A stretch of 64,000 bases of DNA from Streptomyces sp. TLI_171 (GTDB taxonomy: Bacteria > Actinomycetota > Actinomycetes > Streptomycetales > Streptomycetaceae), in assembly GCF_003610255.1 (NCBI RefSeq), contig NZ_RAPS01000001.1, forward strand, positions 1,364,001 through 1,428,000. Reading direction: 5' to 3'. A model generated the notes under the pieces. It had not been told where the DNA came from and did not search any database. It saw nothing but the letters and a program-made list of their open reading frames with translations. Numbering within the stretch: position 1 is the stretch's first letter; each line of letters starts with the position of its first letter. The position numbers and the translations under genes were made by a program. This document shows positions 30,886-41,460 of this stretch, in pieces.

Positions 30886-31461
30886 TCACTTGGCGGGCGG
30901 GGGCACCGAGACGACCATGGTGACGCGGCAGGGGGTGTCCTCGGCGTTGCGGTAGCCGTGCGCGGTGACGGCCTCGTAGGAGGCGGTGGAGCCGGCCGGG
31001 ATGCGGTGGTCGCGGCCGTCCAGGGTGAGGGTGAGGACGCCCTCGTCGACCCGGGCGATCTCCACGGTGCCGGGCGGGTGCGGGTCGGAGGCGTGCGCCT
31101 CGCCGGGCTGCAGGTGCCAGGCCCAGAGCTCCAGCGGGCCGGGGGCCTCGGCGCCGTTGAGCAGGGTGCCGCTGCCGCCGCCGGGGCCGGTCCACAGGCG
31201 CACGGCGTCCTCGGCGGGGACGATCCGGACGGCCGAGGACTCGTCGTAGTCCAGCAGCCGGGCGATCGAGACGCCCAGCGCGTCGGCGAGCCGGACCACG
31301 GTGCCGACGCTGGGGTTGGTGCGGGCCTGTTCGATCTGGACCACCATGCCGCGGCTGACGCCGGAGCGGGCGGCCAGCGCGTCCAGGGTGTGGCCGCGTT
31401 CGGTGCGCAGGCGTTTGAGGTTGCGGGCGAGGGCCTGGGTGACGAGGTCGGCGTCCGGCAC
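30886..31461 (-). CDS. XRE-family regulator with cupin domain
   Basis: 191 aa. The N-terminal helix-turn-helix is 'TLDALAARSGVSRGMVVQIE' then QARTNPSVGT. The C-terminal cupin barrel (WAWHLQPGEAHASDPHPPGT, 'GRDHRIPAGSTASYEAVTAH') probably senses a small ligand. The GTG at 31461 has no clear Shine-Dalgarno site, and an AT-rich CCAATATTCTGG lies 8-19 bp upstream, so a leaderless transcript is possible. Divergent from an EamA exporter, it is likely that exporter's regulator. Confidence 0.87.
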   Translation of the reverse strand: MPDADLVTQALARNLKRLRTERGHTLDALAARSGVSRGMVVQIEQARTNPSVGTVVRLADALGVSIARLLDYDESSAVRIVPAEDAVRLWTGPGGGSGTLLNGAEAPGPLELWAWHLQPGEAHASDPHPPGTVEIARVDEGVLTLTLDGRDHRIPAGSTASYEAVTAHGYRNAEDTPCRVTMVVSVPPPAK

Positions 31462-31480
31462 GGGCAGTCCAATATTCTGG

Positions 31481-31510
31481 TTGGGTCGGTACAGCCTGGT
31501 GAACTATGCT
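31481..31510 (+). promoter_or_regulatory. Candidate promoter of the EamA gene
   Basis: TTGGGT (31481-31486), an 18-nt spacer and TATGCT (31505-31510) in the divergent regulator/transporter gap. Confidence 0.4.
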
Positions 31511-31578
31511 GCGGCGGCACCGGAAAGATCCATCGACTGTACTGCGGAGTCCACCATGCTGTCCGCCTCCCTCGCTTC

Positions 31579-32424
31579 ATGAGCGCCGCCCTCGCCCTGC
31601 TCGCCAGCCTGCTCTGGGGCGTCGCCGACTACGGCGGCGGAGCGATCACCCGCCGGATGCCCGCGCTGACGGTGGTGGTGCTCTCGCAGACCGCGGCCGC
31701 CGCGGTGCTCGCCGTCGCGGTCACCGCCACCGGCGGCTGGGGCGGGGCCGGAGCGGCGCTCTGGTACGCGGTGGCGGCGGGCGTGATCGGGCCGTTCGCG
31801 CTGCTGGCCTTCTACCGGGCGCTGGCGCTCGGGCCGATGGGCGTGGTGTCGCCGCTGGCCACGGTGGGCGTGCTGGTGCCGATCGGCGTGGGCCTGTTCC
31901 TCGGCGAACGGCCGGGCGCCGTCCAGGGGCTGGGCATCCTGGTGGCGATCGCCGGGGTGGCGCTGGCCGGCGGCCCGCAGCGCGGCGGCGCGGCCGCGAG
32001 CCGGCAGGTGCTGGTGCTCACCCTCGGCGCGGCCTTCGCCTTCGGCGCGGTGCTGGCGCTGATCGCGCACGCCAGCAGCGGCGGCGCGCTGCTGCTCACG
32101 CTGTGCGTGCAGCGGCTGACCAACGCGGTGATCGGCGCCGGGATGCTGGCCGCCGCCGCCCGCCGGCAGCCGCTCGGACTGCGGTCCGGCGGGCGGGCGC
32201 TGCCGTCGCTGACCGCCGTCGGCGTCGCGGACGTGGCCGCCAACGGCCTGTACGCCGCCGCCTCGCACCTCGGCTCGGTGGCGGTGGCGGCCGTGCTGGC
32301 CTCGCTCTACCCGGTGGTCACCGCGCTCATGGCGCGCGGACTGCTGAAGGAGCGGCTGCTGCGGGTCCAGGTGGTCGGCGCCGGACTGGCGGTGGCCGGG
32401 ACGCTCATCCTGGCCGCCGGCTGA
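31579..32424 (+). CDS. EamA/DMT-superfamily transporter
   Basis: 281 aa with about ten hydrophobic segments in two EamA halves. The first starts 'MSAALALLASLLWGVADYGG' and contains 'AFYRALALGPMGVVSPLA' and 'GERPGAVQGLGILVAIAGVA'. The second ends 'AAVLASLYPVVTALMARGLL' and KERLLRVQVVGAGLAVAG. These are the duplicated signatures of drug/metabolite exporters. The frame is open far upstream, but ATG 31579 is the first codon before the membrane region. Substrate is unknown; control by the divergent XRE-cupin gene is inferred. Confidence 0.88.
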   Translation: MSAALALLASLLWGVADYGGGAITRRMPALTVVVLSQTAAAAVLAVAVTATGGWGGAGAALWYAVAAGVIGPFALLAFYRALALGPMGVVSPLATVGVLVPIGVGLFLGERPGAVQGLGILVAIAGVALAGGPQRGGAAASRQVLVLTLGAAFAFGAVLALIAHASSGGALLLTLCVQRLTNAVIGAGMLAAAARRQPLGLRSGGRALPSLTAVGVADVAANGLYAAASHLGSVAVAAVLASLYPVVTALMARGLLKERLLRVQVVGAGLAVAGTLILAAG

Positions 32425-32452
32425 CCCGCCCGGGCCGCCCCTCGACGCCCCG

Positions 32453-33571
32453 TCAGGCCCCTTCGGCCCCGGCGAACGCCCTGGAGCGCCGGGCGATCCG
32501 CCAGTAGCCGATCGCGGCGGCCCAGACCACCACGAACAGGCCGACGATCACGAAGCCGACGTTGTCCAGGCTCAGGCCGGCGATCCAGCCGGTCACCGGG
32601 TCGGACAGGTCGAACTTGTCGTGCAGCACTGCGACCAGCTCGATGGTGCCGATCACGAACGCCACCGCGATCGACAGGCCGGTGATGGTCAGGTTGTAGT
32701 ACACCTTGCGGACCGGGTTGGAGAACGCCCACTGGTAGGCGAAGTTCATGAACGTGCCGTCCAGCGTGTCGAACAGGCTCATCCCGGCGGCGAACAGCAG
32801 CGGCAGGCACACCACCGCGTACCAGGGCAGCCCGGAGGCCGCGCCGGAGCCCGCCATCACCATCAGGGTCACCTCGGTGGCGGTGTCGAAGCCCAGGCCC
32901 AGCACCATGCCGACCGGGAACATCTGGCCCGGCCGGGTGATCGAGCGGGTCGCCCGGCTCAGGATCCGGGCCAGCAGGCCCCGCGAGTCGAGGTGCTTCT
33001 CCAACTCGGCCTCGTCGTACTGCCCGGCCCGCATCGCCCGGAACACCCGCAGGATGCCCAGCAGCGCCACCAGGTTGAGCGCCGCGATCAGGTACAGGAA
33101 CGCCCCGGACGCGGTGGTGCCGATGGTGCCGAGCACCTGATGGGTCGTCGAGTCGTCGTCCATCAGGGTGCCCGCCAGCGCCGCTCCCCCGGCCACCAGG
33201 GCGGCCATCACCACCACCATCGAGGAGTGGCCGAGGGCGAACCAGAAGCCCACCGAGACCGGGCGGCGGCCGTCCGCCATCAGCTTGCGGGTGGTGTTGT
33301 CGATCACCGCGATGTGGTCGGCGTCGAAGGCGTGCCGCATGCCCAGGGTGTAGGCGGTGACGCCCAGGCCGACGCCGAACACCTGGGTGCCGACCTGGTA
33401 CTTCTCCGGCACCACCAGGAACAGCAGGGTCCCGAACGCCGCCACGTGCAGCGCCAGGATCACCGCCAGCAGCCCGGCCGTGCGTACGGTGTCCTCGCGC
33501 CGCCAGCGGAACGAGGGCAGCGGGGAGCCCGCCGGGCCGGTTCCGGGCAGGGTCGATTCGGACGCGGTCAT
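32453..33571 (-). CDS. Nickel/cobalt transporter (NiCoT family)
   Basis: 372 aa with eight predicted membrane spans. It carries the NiCoT signatures RHAFDADHIAVID (helix II metal site), 'FALGHSSMVVVMAALVA', 'LGFDTATEVTLMVMAG' and 'GMSLFDTLDGTFMNFAYQWA'. ATG 33571 is chosen; in-frame GTGs up to 33604 would add eleven residues. Because a cobalamin riboswitch lies just upstream, cobalt uptake for B12 synthesis is the probable role. Confidence 0.93.
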   Translation of the reverse strand: MTASESTLPGTGPAGSPLPSFRWRREDTVRTAGLLAVILALHVAAFGTLLFLVVPEKYQVGTQVFGVGLGVTAYTLGMRHAFDADHIAVIDNTTRKLMADGRRPVSVGFWFALGHSSMVVVMAALVAGGAALAGTLMDDDSTTHQVLGTIGTTASGAFLYLIAALNLVALLGILRVFRAMRAGQYDEAELEKHLDSRGLLARILSRATRSITRPGQMFPVGMVLGLGFDTATEVTLMVMAGSGAASGLPWYAVVCLPLLFAAGMSLFDTLDGTFMNFAYQWAFSNPVRKVYYNLTITGLSIAVAFVIGTIELVAVLHDKFDLSDPVTGWIAGLSLDNVGFVIVGLFVVVWAAAIGYWRIARRSRAFAGAEGA

Positions 33572-33611
33572 CCGCGGATCACGCTCCAGCACCTCGTGGA
33601 TCACTTCGTGA

Positions 33612-33785
33612 GATGCCGTGGCCGGTCTCCTGGCTGACGGGGTGTTGCGCGCCGGCGCCCGGCCTTCCCGGCCGCGGGCGGCCAGTGGCACGAGGTGGGA
33701 GCCGACGACTCCCCGATCACAGTGGCGAGGGCCGCTCCGGACTCCTGTGACGAGCACAGTGCACCGGCTTCCCGAACACCACGGC
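33612..33785 (-). promoter_or_regulatory. Cobalamin riboswitch controlling the NiCoT gene
   Basis: On the minus strand the leader contains the conserved cobalamin elements in order: GTGTTCGGGAAGCCGGTGCA, a variable stem, CGGCCCTCGCCACTGTGA, then GGGAGTC...GGCTCCC, TGCCACTGG, CGGGAAGGCCGGGC and the B12 box GTCAGCCAGGAGACCGGCC (about 33637-33619). The element ends some 40 nt before the transporter start and fills most of the 310-bp gene-free stretch 33572-33881. B12 should switch off expression. No long terminator hairpin was seen, so control of translation start is more likely. Confidence 0.92.
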
Positions 33786-33881
33786 CCGACCACCGTAGGC
33801 CCGGCGGCCGCGTGGCGGCAAGACCGCACCCGGCCCGAGGTGGTGCAGATCACGCCTGGTCAGGGGCGGATTGACGGTCGG

Positions 33882-34574
33882 TCAGGCCATCCAGAAGAAG
33901 ACGCAGGTCATCCGCTTCTCGTCCAGGGTCGCCCCGTGGTACTCGGTGGCGGTGTGGATCAGGTTGGCGGTGTAGAGCAGCAGCCGGTTGTAGCGGTGCG
34001 GGACGGCCAGGTCCTCGGTGAAGGAGTCCGGCGGGACGAAGCGGGTGCCGAGGGCGTCCACCAGGTTGTTGTGCGGGGCGACCACGCTGTTGCCGCCGAG
34101 CCGGCCGCCCGGGAGGCTCTGCCGGTAGAAGCTGGTGCCGCAGCGCTTGGGCACGCCCGGGTTGAGGTACAGCACCGCGGCGTAGCGGCACAGCGAGCGC
34201 GAGTCGGTGTGCGGGCGCGGCTCGCACTCCCCCGCGCCCACCACCTGCACGCAGTTGTGGTTGAAGGTGCCGCCCTCGGCCTCGTCCAGCGCCCAGATCC
34301 GCGGCGCCCCCACGGTCTCCCGGACCAGCTTCTCCACGTGCGCCAGCTCGTCCGGCTCCAGGCCCGGCATCGCGCGCAGGCCCGGCCAGGACTCCGGCTT
34401 GTGCGGGTAGCCCTCGTCCCAGTCGGTGCGGGCGAGGTGGCGGGCGCGCACCGCGTCCGGGTCCGGGAGGACGTCGTCCAGCACCCAGTAGTCACGGCCC
34501 TTGGTGGGCTTGCGGTACGGCAGGACGGGGAGCGCCGGGGTCGGGCGCGGGCCCTGGAACGGTTGTGCGGGCAT
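33882..34574 (-). CDS. DUF6445-like protein with an iron/2-oxoglutarate oxygenase-like core
   Basis: 230 aa. The C-terminal half has the layout of a non-haem iron oxygenase: H-x-D in 'PRPHTDSRSLCRYAAVLYLN', then 'GTSFYRQSLPGGR', a distal His in 'NRLLLYTANLIHTATEYHG', and Arg in 'EKRMTCVFFWMA'. This matches proteins annotated DUF6445. ATG 34574 is chosen over a start at 34625. No biosynthetic neighbours explain its substrate. The assignment as 2-oxoglutarate-dependent is inference. Confidence 0.72.
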   Translation of the reverse strand: MPAQPFQGPRPTPALPVLPYRKPTKGRDYWVLDDVLPDPDAVRARHLARTDWDEGYPHKPESWPGLRAMPGLEPDELAHVEKLVRETVGAPRIWALDEAEGGTFNHNCVQVVGAGECEPRPHTDSRSLCRYAAVLYLNPGVPKRCGTSFYRQSLPGGRLGGNSVVAPHNNLVDALGTRFVPPDSFTEDLAVPHRYNRLLLYTANLIHTATEYHGATLDEKRMTCVFFWMA

Positions 34575-34616
34575 GGACCCGACAATAGGAGCGCCGTTCT
34601 GGGCCCTCGCCCATGA

Positions 34617-34648
34617 CCGGGTCAACCTTGCGTCAAGGCTTGGCCCGG
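34617..34648 (-). terminator. Terminator after the nei-type gene
   Basis: Arms 34617-34630 and 34634-34648 pair over about 14 bp with one mismatch and one bulge around a 3-nt loop (cgt), 10 nt past the glycosylase stop. Confidence 0.6.
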
Positions 34649-34658
34649 CGACGAACCG

Positions 34659-35465
34659 TCAGCTCTGCTGGCAGCGCGGGCACCAGAACAGGTTCCGGGC
34701 CGCCAGTTCCTCGGTGCGGACCGGGGTCTCGCACACCAGGCAGGGCTGGTCGTGCCGCCGGTACACGTACACCTCGCCGCCGTGGTCGTCCACCCGCGGC
34801 GGCCGCCCCATCGCCTCCGGGGTGTGCTCCGGCCGGACGGTGTCGATCCGCCCCGCGGCCACCCCGTCGTGCATCAGCGCCACCAGGTCCGACCAGATCG
34901 CGTCCCACTCCGCGCGGGACAGCTCGCGGCCCGCCCGGTGCGGGCTGATGCCCAGGCGGAACAGCACCTCCGCGCGGTACACGTTGCCGACGCCCGCCAG
35001 GATCTTCTGGTCCATCAGCAGGGCCGCCACCGTGCTGCCGCTGCGCGAGATCCGCTGCCAGGCCGCGTCGCCGGGCTCGCCCGGGCGCAGCGGGTCCGGG
35101 CCCAGGCGGCGGTGGACGGCCGCCTTCTCCGCCGGGGTGAGCAGCTCGCAGGCCGTCGGGCCGCGCAGGTCCGCGTAGCCGCCGTCGTTGACCATCCGCA
35201 GCCGGACCTGCCCGACCGGCGCCGGGGCCTCGCCCGCGCCGAACTCGTACTTCCCGTACAGGCCCAGGTGCACGTGCAGCCAGTCCTCGCCGAACCCCAG
35301 GAACAGGTGCTTGCCGTGCGCCTCCGCCTCCTCCAGCACCCGCCCGTCGATCAGCGCCGCCCCCTCCGCGAACCGCCCCTGCGGGCTCGACACCCGCACC
35401 TCGCGACCACCGAACAACTCCGCGTTCTGCCTGGCCAGGCGGTGGATCACATGCCCCTCGGGCAC
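34659..35465 (-). CDS. nei: Endonuclease VIII-like DNA glycosylase (Fpg/Nei family)
   Basis: 268 aa. Removes oxidised pyrimidines and cleaves the abasic site. The protein starts V-PEGHVIHRLARQNAELF; after removal of the first residue, Pro1 and Glu2 are the catalytic pair. The H2TH region has 'DQKILAGVGNVYRAEVLFR' and the C-terminal zinc finger has four cysteines (CLVC...CPRC). The frame is open to 35513, but GTG 35465 places Pro at residue 2 as catalysis requires, with GAGGAG upstream. Confidence 0.92.
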   Translation of the reverse strand: MPEGHVIHRLARQNAELFGGREVRVSSPQGRFAEGAALIDGRVLEEAEAHGKHLFLGFGEDWLHVHLGLYGKYEFGAGEAPAPVGQVRLRMVNDGGYADLRGPTACELLTPAEKAAVHRRLGPDPLRPGEPGDAAWQRISRSGSTVAALLMDQKILAGVGNVYRAEVLFRLGISPHRAGRELSRAEWDAIWSDLVALMHDGVAAGRIDTVRPEHTPEAMGRPPRVDDHGGEVYVYRRHDQPCLVCETPVRTEELAARNLFWCPRCQQS

Positions 35466-35537
35466 CGGCGTCAACTCCTCGGTCGATCTGGCGTGAGAAC
35501 CCCATTCTCCCAAACCGCTCCGACACCCGGCGGCGGG

Positions 35538-36104
35538 TCAGAGGGCGGCGGCGGCCTCGCGGAGGCTGGCGAGTTCGGTGCGGGCCAGGGTGGTGAAGTC
35601 CTGGTCGGGGTGGGCGGTCCAGCGGGCGAGGGCGGTGCGGAGGGCGAGGAGGGTGAGCTCGGCGGTCAGGGTGGCGGTGGGGTCGCCGACGCCGCGGGCC
35701 CGGAGGGCGGCGGTGAGCGCGGTGGCGAGCGCCTCGCGCTTGAGGAGTTCGCGTTCCGTCAGTTCCGGGTTGGCGGCGACCACCTGCTGGCGTTCGCGGA
35801 CGGTGGCGTGGCGTTCGGGGCGGAAGGCGTGGGCGCCGGCGGCGGCGAGGGCGGCCTCGGCGAGCCGCCGGGGACCGGCCTCGGGCGGGGCGGCGGCGAT
35901 CGCGTCGGTGAGCAGGCGGGCCAGGGCGTCCCCGCCGGACAGCACCTCGCGCTTGTCGGCGAAGTGCCGGAAGAACGTGCTCTTGGCCAGGCCGGCGCGC
36001 TCCGCGATCTCGGCGACGGTGGTGCGGTCGTAGCCCTGGCGGACGAAGAGTTCGAGCGCCGCGCGCTCCAGTCGTCCGCGCGCGTCCGGGTCCCATCTGG
36101 CCAT
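35538..36104 (-). CDS. TetR-family transcriptional regulator
   Basis: 188 aa. N-terminal HTH 'TVAEIAERAGLAKSTFFRHF' followed by ADKREVL, with a helical C-terminal ligand domain. It starts at ATG 36104. Divergent from the SDR gene; two 23-bp palindromes in the 84-bp gap are the likely operators. Ligand unknown. Confidence 0.92.
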   Translation of the reverse strand: MARWDPDARGRLERAALELFVRQGYDRTTVAEIAERAGLAKSTFFRHFADKREVLSGGDALARLLTDAIAAAPPEAGPRRLAEAALAAAGAHAFRPERHATVRERQQVVAANPELTERELLKREALATALTAALRARGVGDPTATLTAELTLLALRTALARWTAHPDQDFTTLARTELASLREAAAAL

Positions 36105-36118
36105 GGTCCGGAGTCTAC

Positions 36119-36141
36119 GTGACGAGACTTGGTCGCATCAC
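36119..36141. promoter_or_regulatory. Operator 1 of the TetR/SDR region
   Basis: A 23-bp imperfect palindrome of form GTGAyGnGAC...GTCnCrTCAC next to the TetR start. Near-identical to operator 2; centres 32 bp apart. Confidence 0.75.
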
Positions 36142-36150
36142 TGGGCTATG

Positions 36151-36173
36151 GTGATGGGACAAGGTCTCATCAC
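36151..36173. promoter_or_regulatory. Operator 2 of the TetR/SDR region
   Basis: The palindrome GTGATGGGAC...GTCTCATCAC has 9 of 10 outer positions symmetric. It ends 15 bp before the SDR start and overlaps a TATGGT that could be a -10 box. Confidence 0.78.
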
Positions 36174-36188
36174 TCGGAGGTTCCTGCC

Positions 36189-37085
36189 ATGCGCGTCTTC
36201 GTCACCGGAGCGACCGGCCACCTCGGCTCCGCCCTCGTCCCCGAACTGCTCGCCGCCGGCCACCGGGTCACCGGCCTGGCCCGCTCCGACGCCTCCGCCG
36301 CCGCCCTCACCGCCCTCGGCGCGGACGTCCGCCGCGGCGACCTCGACGACCTGGACGGCCTGCGCGCCGCAGCCACGGCCGCCGACGGCGTGGTGCACCT
36401 GGCGTTCAAGCACGACCTGATGGCCGGCGGCGACTACGCCGGCGCGATCGCCGAGGACCTGAAGGTGGTGCGCACCCTCGTCGAGGCGCTGGCCGGCACC
36501 GGAAAGCCGCTGGTCGGAACCGGCGGGACGGGCGCCGGCGGCGCACCCGGGCAGCACGCGGTGGAGAACCGGGTCGCGCCCGGCGCGCCGCGGACGGAGG
36601 CCGAGCAGGCCGTCGTCGGCGCCGCCGCGGAAGGCGTGCGCTCCTCCGTGGTCCGGCTCCCCCCGGTGGTGCACAGCCCGCTCGACCGGCACGGCTTCGT
36701 CCCCACCCTGATCCGGATCGCCCGCGCCACCGGCGTCTCCGGCTACCTCGGCGACGGCGCCAACCGCTGGCCCGCCGTCCACACCCTCGACGCCGCCCGC
36801 CTCTACCGCCTGGCCCTCGACCACGCCCCGGCCGGCGCCCGGCTGCACGGCGTCGACGACCAGGGCATCCCGTTCCGCGAGATCGCCGAACGCATCGGCA
36901 TCCGCCTCGGCGTCCCCGCCGCCCCCGTCGACGGGGACCGGGCCGCCGACCACTTCGGTTTCCTGGCCGGCTTGGTCGGCCTCGACCTCCCCGCCTCCGC
37001 CGACGCCACCCGCAGTCTGCTGGACTGGCACCCCGAACACCCGGGCCTGCTCGACGACCTCGACGAGGACCACTACTTCGCCTGA
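36189..37085 (+). CDS. NAD(P)-dependent epimerase/dehydratase (extended SDR-like)
   Basis: 298 aa. Rossmann nucleotide motif GATGHLGSAL at residues 7-16 and 'GDLDDLDGLRAAATAADGVV', as in atypical/extended SDRs acting on sugar or cofactor-like substrates. The Tyr-x3-Lys motif is not clear. GGAGG stands 9 nt before ATG 36189. Divergent TetR and operators suggest induction by a small molecule. Substrate unknown. Confidence 0.87.
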   Translation: MRVFVTGATGHLGSALVPELLAAGHRVTGLARSDASAAALTALGADVRRGDLDDLDGLRAAATAADGVVHLAFKHDLMAGGDYAGAIAEDLKVVRTLVEALAGTGKPLVGTGGTGAGGAPGQHAVENRVAPGAPRTEAEQAVVGAAAEGVRSSVVRLPPVVHSPLDRHGFVPTLIRIARATGVSGYLGDGANRWPAVHTLDAARLYRLALDHAPAGARLHGVDDQGIPFREIAERIGIRLGVPAAPVDGDRAADHFGFLAGLVGLDLPASADATRSLLDWHPEHPGLLDDLDEDHYFA

Positions 37086-37131
37086 CGCCCCGTCACCGCC
37101 GCGGCCGCGGCGACCGGAGCGCCTGGGCCCG

Positions 37132-37977
37132 TCAGCGGGACCGGAGGCGGGCCAGGACGGCCTGGTCGAGGGCGGCGGCGGTCTCGGGGACGGTGAGGTT
37201 GGAGTTGTCGATGATGGGGAGGCCTGAGGTGCGCCAGCCGGCCATCCGGCCGTGGATCCGGGCGACCTCGTCGTCGGAGAGGCGGCGGTTGCCGGCCCGT
37301 TCGGCGTTCCGGGCGAGGACGCGGTCCAGGCCGGGGAGCAGCACGACCGGGATCATGCCGGGCCCGATGTGGCGCTTCCAACCGCCGAGGCCGATCGCGG
37401 GTCGGTCCGGGAAGACGGCGTCGTCGATGATGCACGAGATGCCGTTGGCGAGGTAGTTGCGGCAGGCGAAGCCGCAGGTGCGGCGGGCCAGCCGGTACTG
37501 GGCCTCGGAGGCGGTGTTCCAGCCGGACTGCGGGTTGGCGAAGCCGGACTGGACCCATTCGCGGACGTCGTCGAGGCTGATGTGCGCGGTGGGCGTCGGG
37601 CGGCGTTCGGCCCAGTGACGGGCGACGGTGGTCTTGCCGGCGCCGGCGGGGCCGATCAGCAGGACGGCGATCGGGCCGGTCGGCACGGGTGCGGGCATCG
37701 AGGGCATCGGTGGCGGCGGGGCCGGGAGTTGGACGGTGCCGCCGGTCGGCAGCAGGAAGTGCCCGGTGCCGCCGGCGGCGACCGGCGGGACGGCCTTCAG
37801 CGGGACCGTCGGCCGGTCCGGGCGGTGCTGGGCCGGCCCGAGGGTCGGGATGGCCTGTGTGGCGGCGGGCAGCGCCGGTACGGGGTAGGGCGGTTGAGGG
37901 GCCGTCGGATACGGGGACGCGGCCGGTCGGGGCGGCACCTGGCCCCCCGCACGATGGCTCTCCGCGTACTGGCTCAC
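37132..37977 (-). CDS. AAA-type P-loop ATP-binding protein with proline-rich N-terminus
   Basis: 281 aa. The first ~105 residues are a disordered Pro/Ala-rich tail. The rest is a P-loop kinase-like domain: Walker A 'VLLIGPAGAGKTTVARHWAE', 'SLDDVREWV', and a possible Walker B 'CIIDDAVFP'. It resembles AAA_33/zeta-like nucleotide kinases conserved near the aro genes in streptomycetes. GTG 37977 has GGGAGG five to ten nt upstream. An aroQ terminator separates it from the aro operon. Confidence 0.82.
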   Translation of the reverse strand: MSQYAESHRAGGQVPPRPAASPYPTAPQPPYPVPALPAATQAIPTLGPAQHRPDRPTVPLKAVPPVAAGGTGHFLLPTGGTVQLPAPPPPMPSMPAPVPTGPIAVLLIGPAGAGKTTVARHWAERRPTPTAHISLDDVREWVQSGFANPQSGWNTASEAQYRLARRTCGFACRNYLANGISCIIDDAVFPDRPAIGLGGWKRHIGPGMIPVVLLPGLDRVLARNAERAGNRRLSDDEVARIHGRMAGWRTSGLPIIDNSNLTVPETAAALDQAVLARLRSR

Positions 37978-38003
37978 CGTCACCTCCCTGCGCCGAATGT
38001 ACA

Positions 38004-38045
38004 CGTCGGCCCGGTGGCGGGCACAAGTCCGCCACCGGGCCGACG
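38004..38045 (-). terminator. Terminator after aroQ
   Basis: A perfect 17-bp inverted repeat (38004-38020 / 38029-38045) with an 8-nt loop, 7 nt past the aroQ stop. Confidence 0.85.
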
Positions 38046-38051
38046 GGTCGC

Positions 38052-40090
<2,039 letters not shown>

Positions 40091-40094
<4 letters not shown>

Positions 40095-41275
40095 CGGACG
40101 ATCAGGTTCTCGAGGTACGACTGCACGTTGCGGCGGGTCTCGGAGACGTTGTCGCCGCCGAACTTCTCCGCCACCGCGTCGGCCAGCACCAGCGCGACCA
40201 TCGCCTCGGCGACGATGCCGGCCGCCGGGACGGCGCACACGTCGGAGCGCTGGTGGTGCGCCTTGGCGGGCTCGCCGGTGCGCACGTCCAGGGTCTGCAG
40301 GGCGCGCGGGACGGTCGCGATCGGCTTCATCGCGGCGCGGACCCGCAGCAGCTCGCCGGTGGACAGGCCGCCCTCGGTGCCGCCGGAGCGGCCGGAGGTG
40401 CGCCTGATGCCCTCGGGGGTGGGGACGATCTCGTCGTGCGCCTGCGAGCCGGGGATCCGGGCCAGGTCGAAGCCGTCGCCGACCTCGACGCCCTTGATCG
40501 CCTGGATGCCCATCAGGGCAGCGGCCAGCCGGGCGTCCAGCCGGCGGTCCCAGTGCACGTGCGAGCCGAGGCCGACCGGCACGCCGTACGCCAGCACCTC
40601 GACCACGCCGCCGAGGGTGTCACCGTCCTTGTGGGCCTGGTCGATCTCGGCGACCATCGCCTTCGAGGCGTCGGCGTCCAGGCAGCGCACCGGGTCCTCG
40701 TCCAGGCGGGCCTCGTCGGCGGGCAGCGGCAGCACGCCGGCCGGGGCCTTGGCGGCGGCCAGCTCGACCACGTGGCTGACGATCTCGATGCCGCAGGTCT
40801 CCTTGAGGTAGGAGCGGGCGACCGCGCCGAGCGCGACCCGGGCCGCGGTCTCCCGGGCGCTGGCGCGCTCCAGGATCGGCCGGGCCTCGTCGATCGAGTA
40901 CTTCTGCATGCCCGCCAGGTCGGCGTGGCCGGGGCGCGGGCGGGTCAGCGCCTCGTTGCGGGCCAGGCCCGCGAGGATCTCCGGGTCGACCGGGTCGGCC
41001 GACATGACCTGCTCCCACTTCGGCCACTCGGTGTTGCCCACCATGATCGCCACCGGCGAGCCCATGGTCTCCCCGTGGCGGACGCCGCCGAGGAAGGTCA
41101 CCTCGTCCTGCTCGAACTTCATCCGCGCGCCGCGACCGTAGCCGAGCCGCCGGCGGGCCAGCGCGTCGGCCACCATGGCGGTGGTGACCGGCACCCCGGC
41201 CGGCAGGCCCTCCAGCGTCGCGACCAGAGCGGGGCCGTGCGACTCCCCCGCCGTCAGCCAGCGCAAGCTACCCAC
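40091..41275 (-). CDS. aroC: Chorismate synthase
   Basis: 394 aa, FMN-dependent EPSP to chorismate lyase. All three signatures are present: '[21 protein letters not shown]', '[19 protein letters not shown]'-type block ([16 protein letters not shown]) and '[20 protein letters not shown]'. The frame runs up to 42115, but GTG 41275 ([14 protein letters not shown]) has AAGGAG 6 nt before it. A 185-bp gap separates it from aroE upstream; short palindromes such as CCGCGATCGCGG at 41426 are present. Confidence 0.96.
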
Positions 41276-41460
41276 CGAAAGCTCCTTCGTCAGCGGCCCG
41301 CACCGCGAACGGCGGCCGGTCCGGCGTGTCGTGCTGCCCGGTCGCGGAGCGCGACGGGGCACCACCGATCCTTTCACGTCCCGCAGGCCACCGGGGTCAC
41401 GGTCCGCGTGGCGGACATCCGGCGTCCGCGATCGCGGCCGGTCCGGGCCGGCCCGCGGGG

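Noticed and set aside
41276-41460. A small gene in the aroC-aroE gap
   Set aside because: No frame with a ribosome-binding site and coding character was found; only short palindromes are present.
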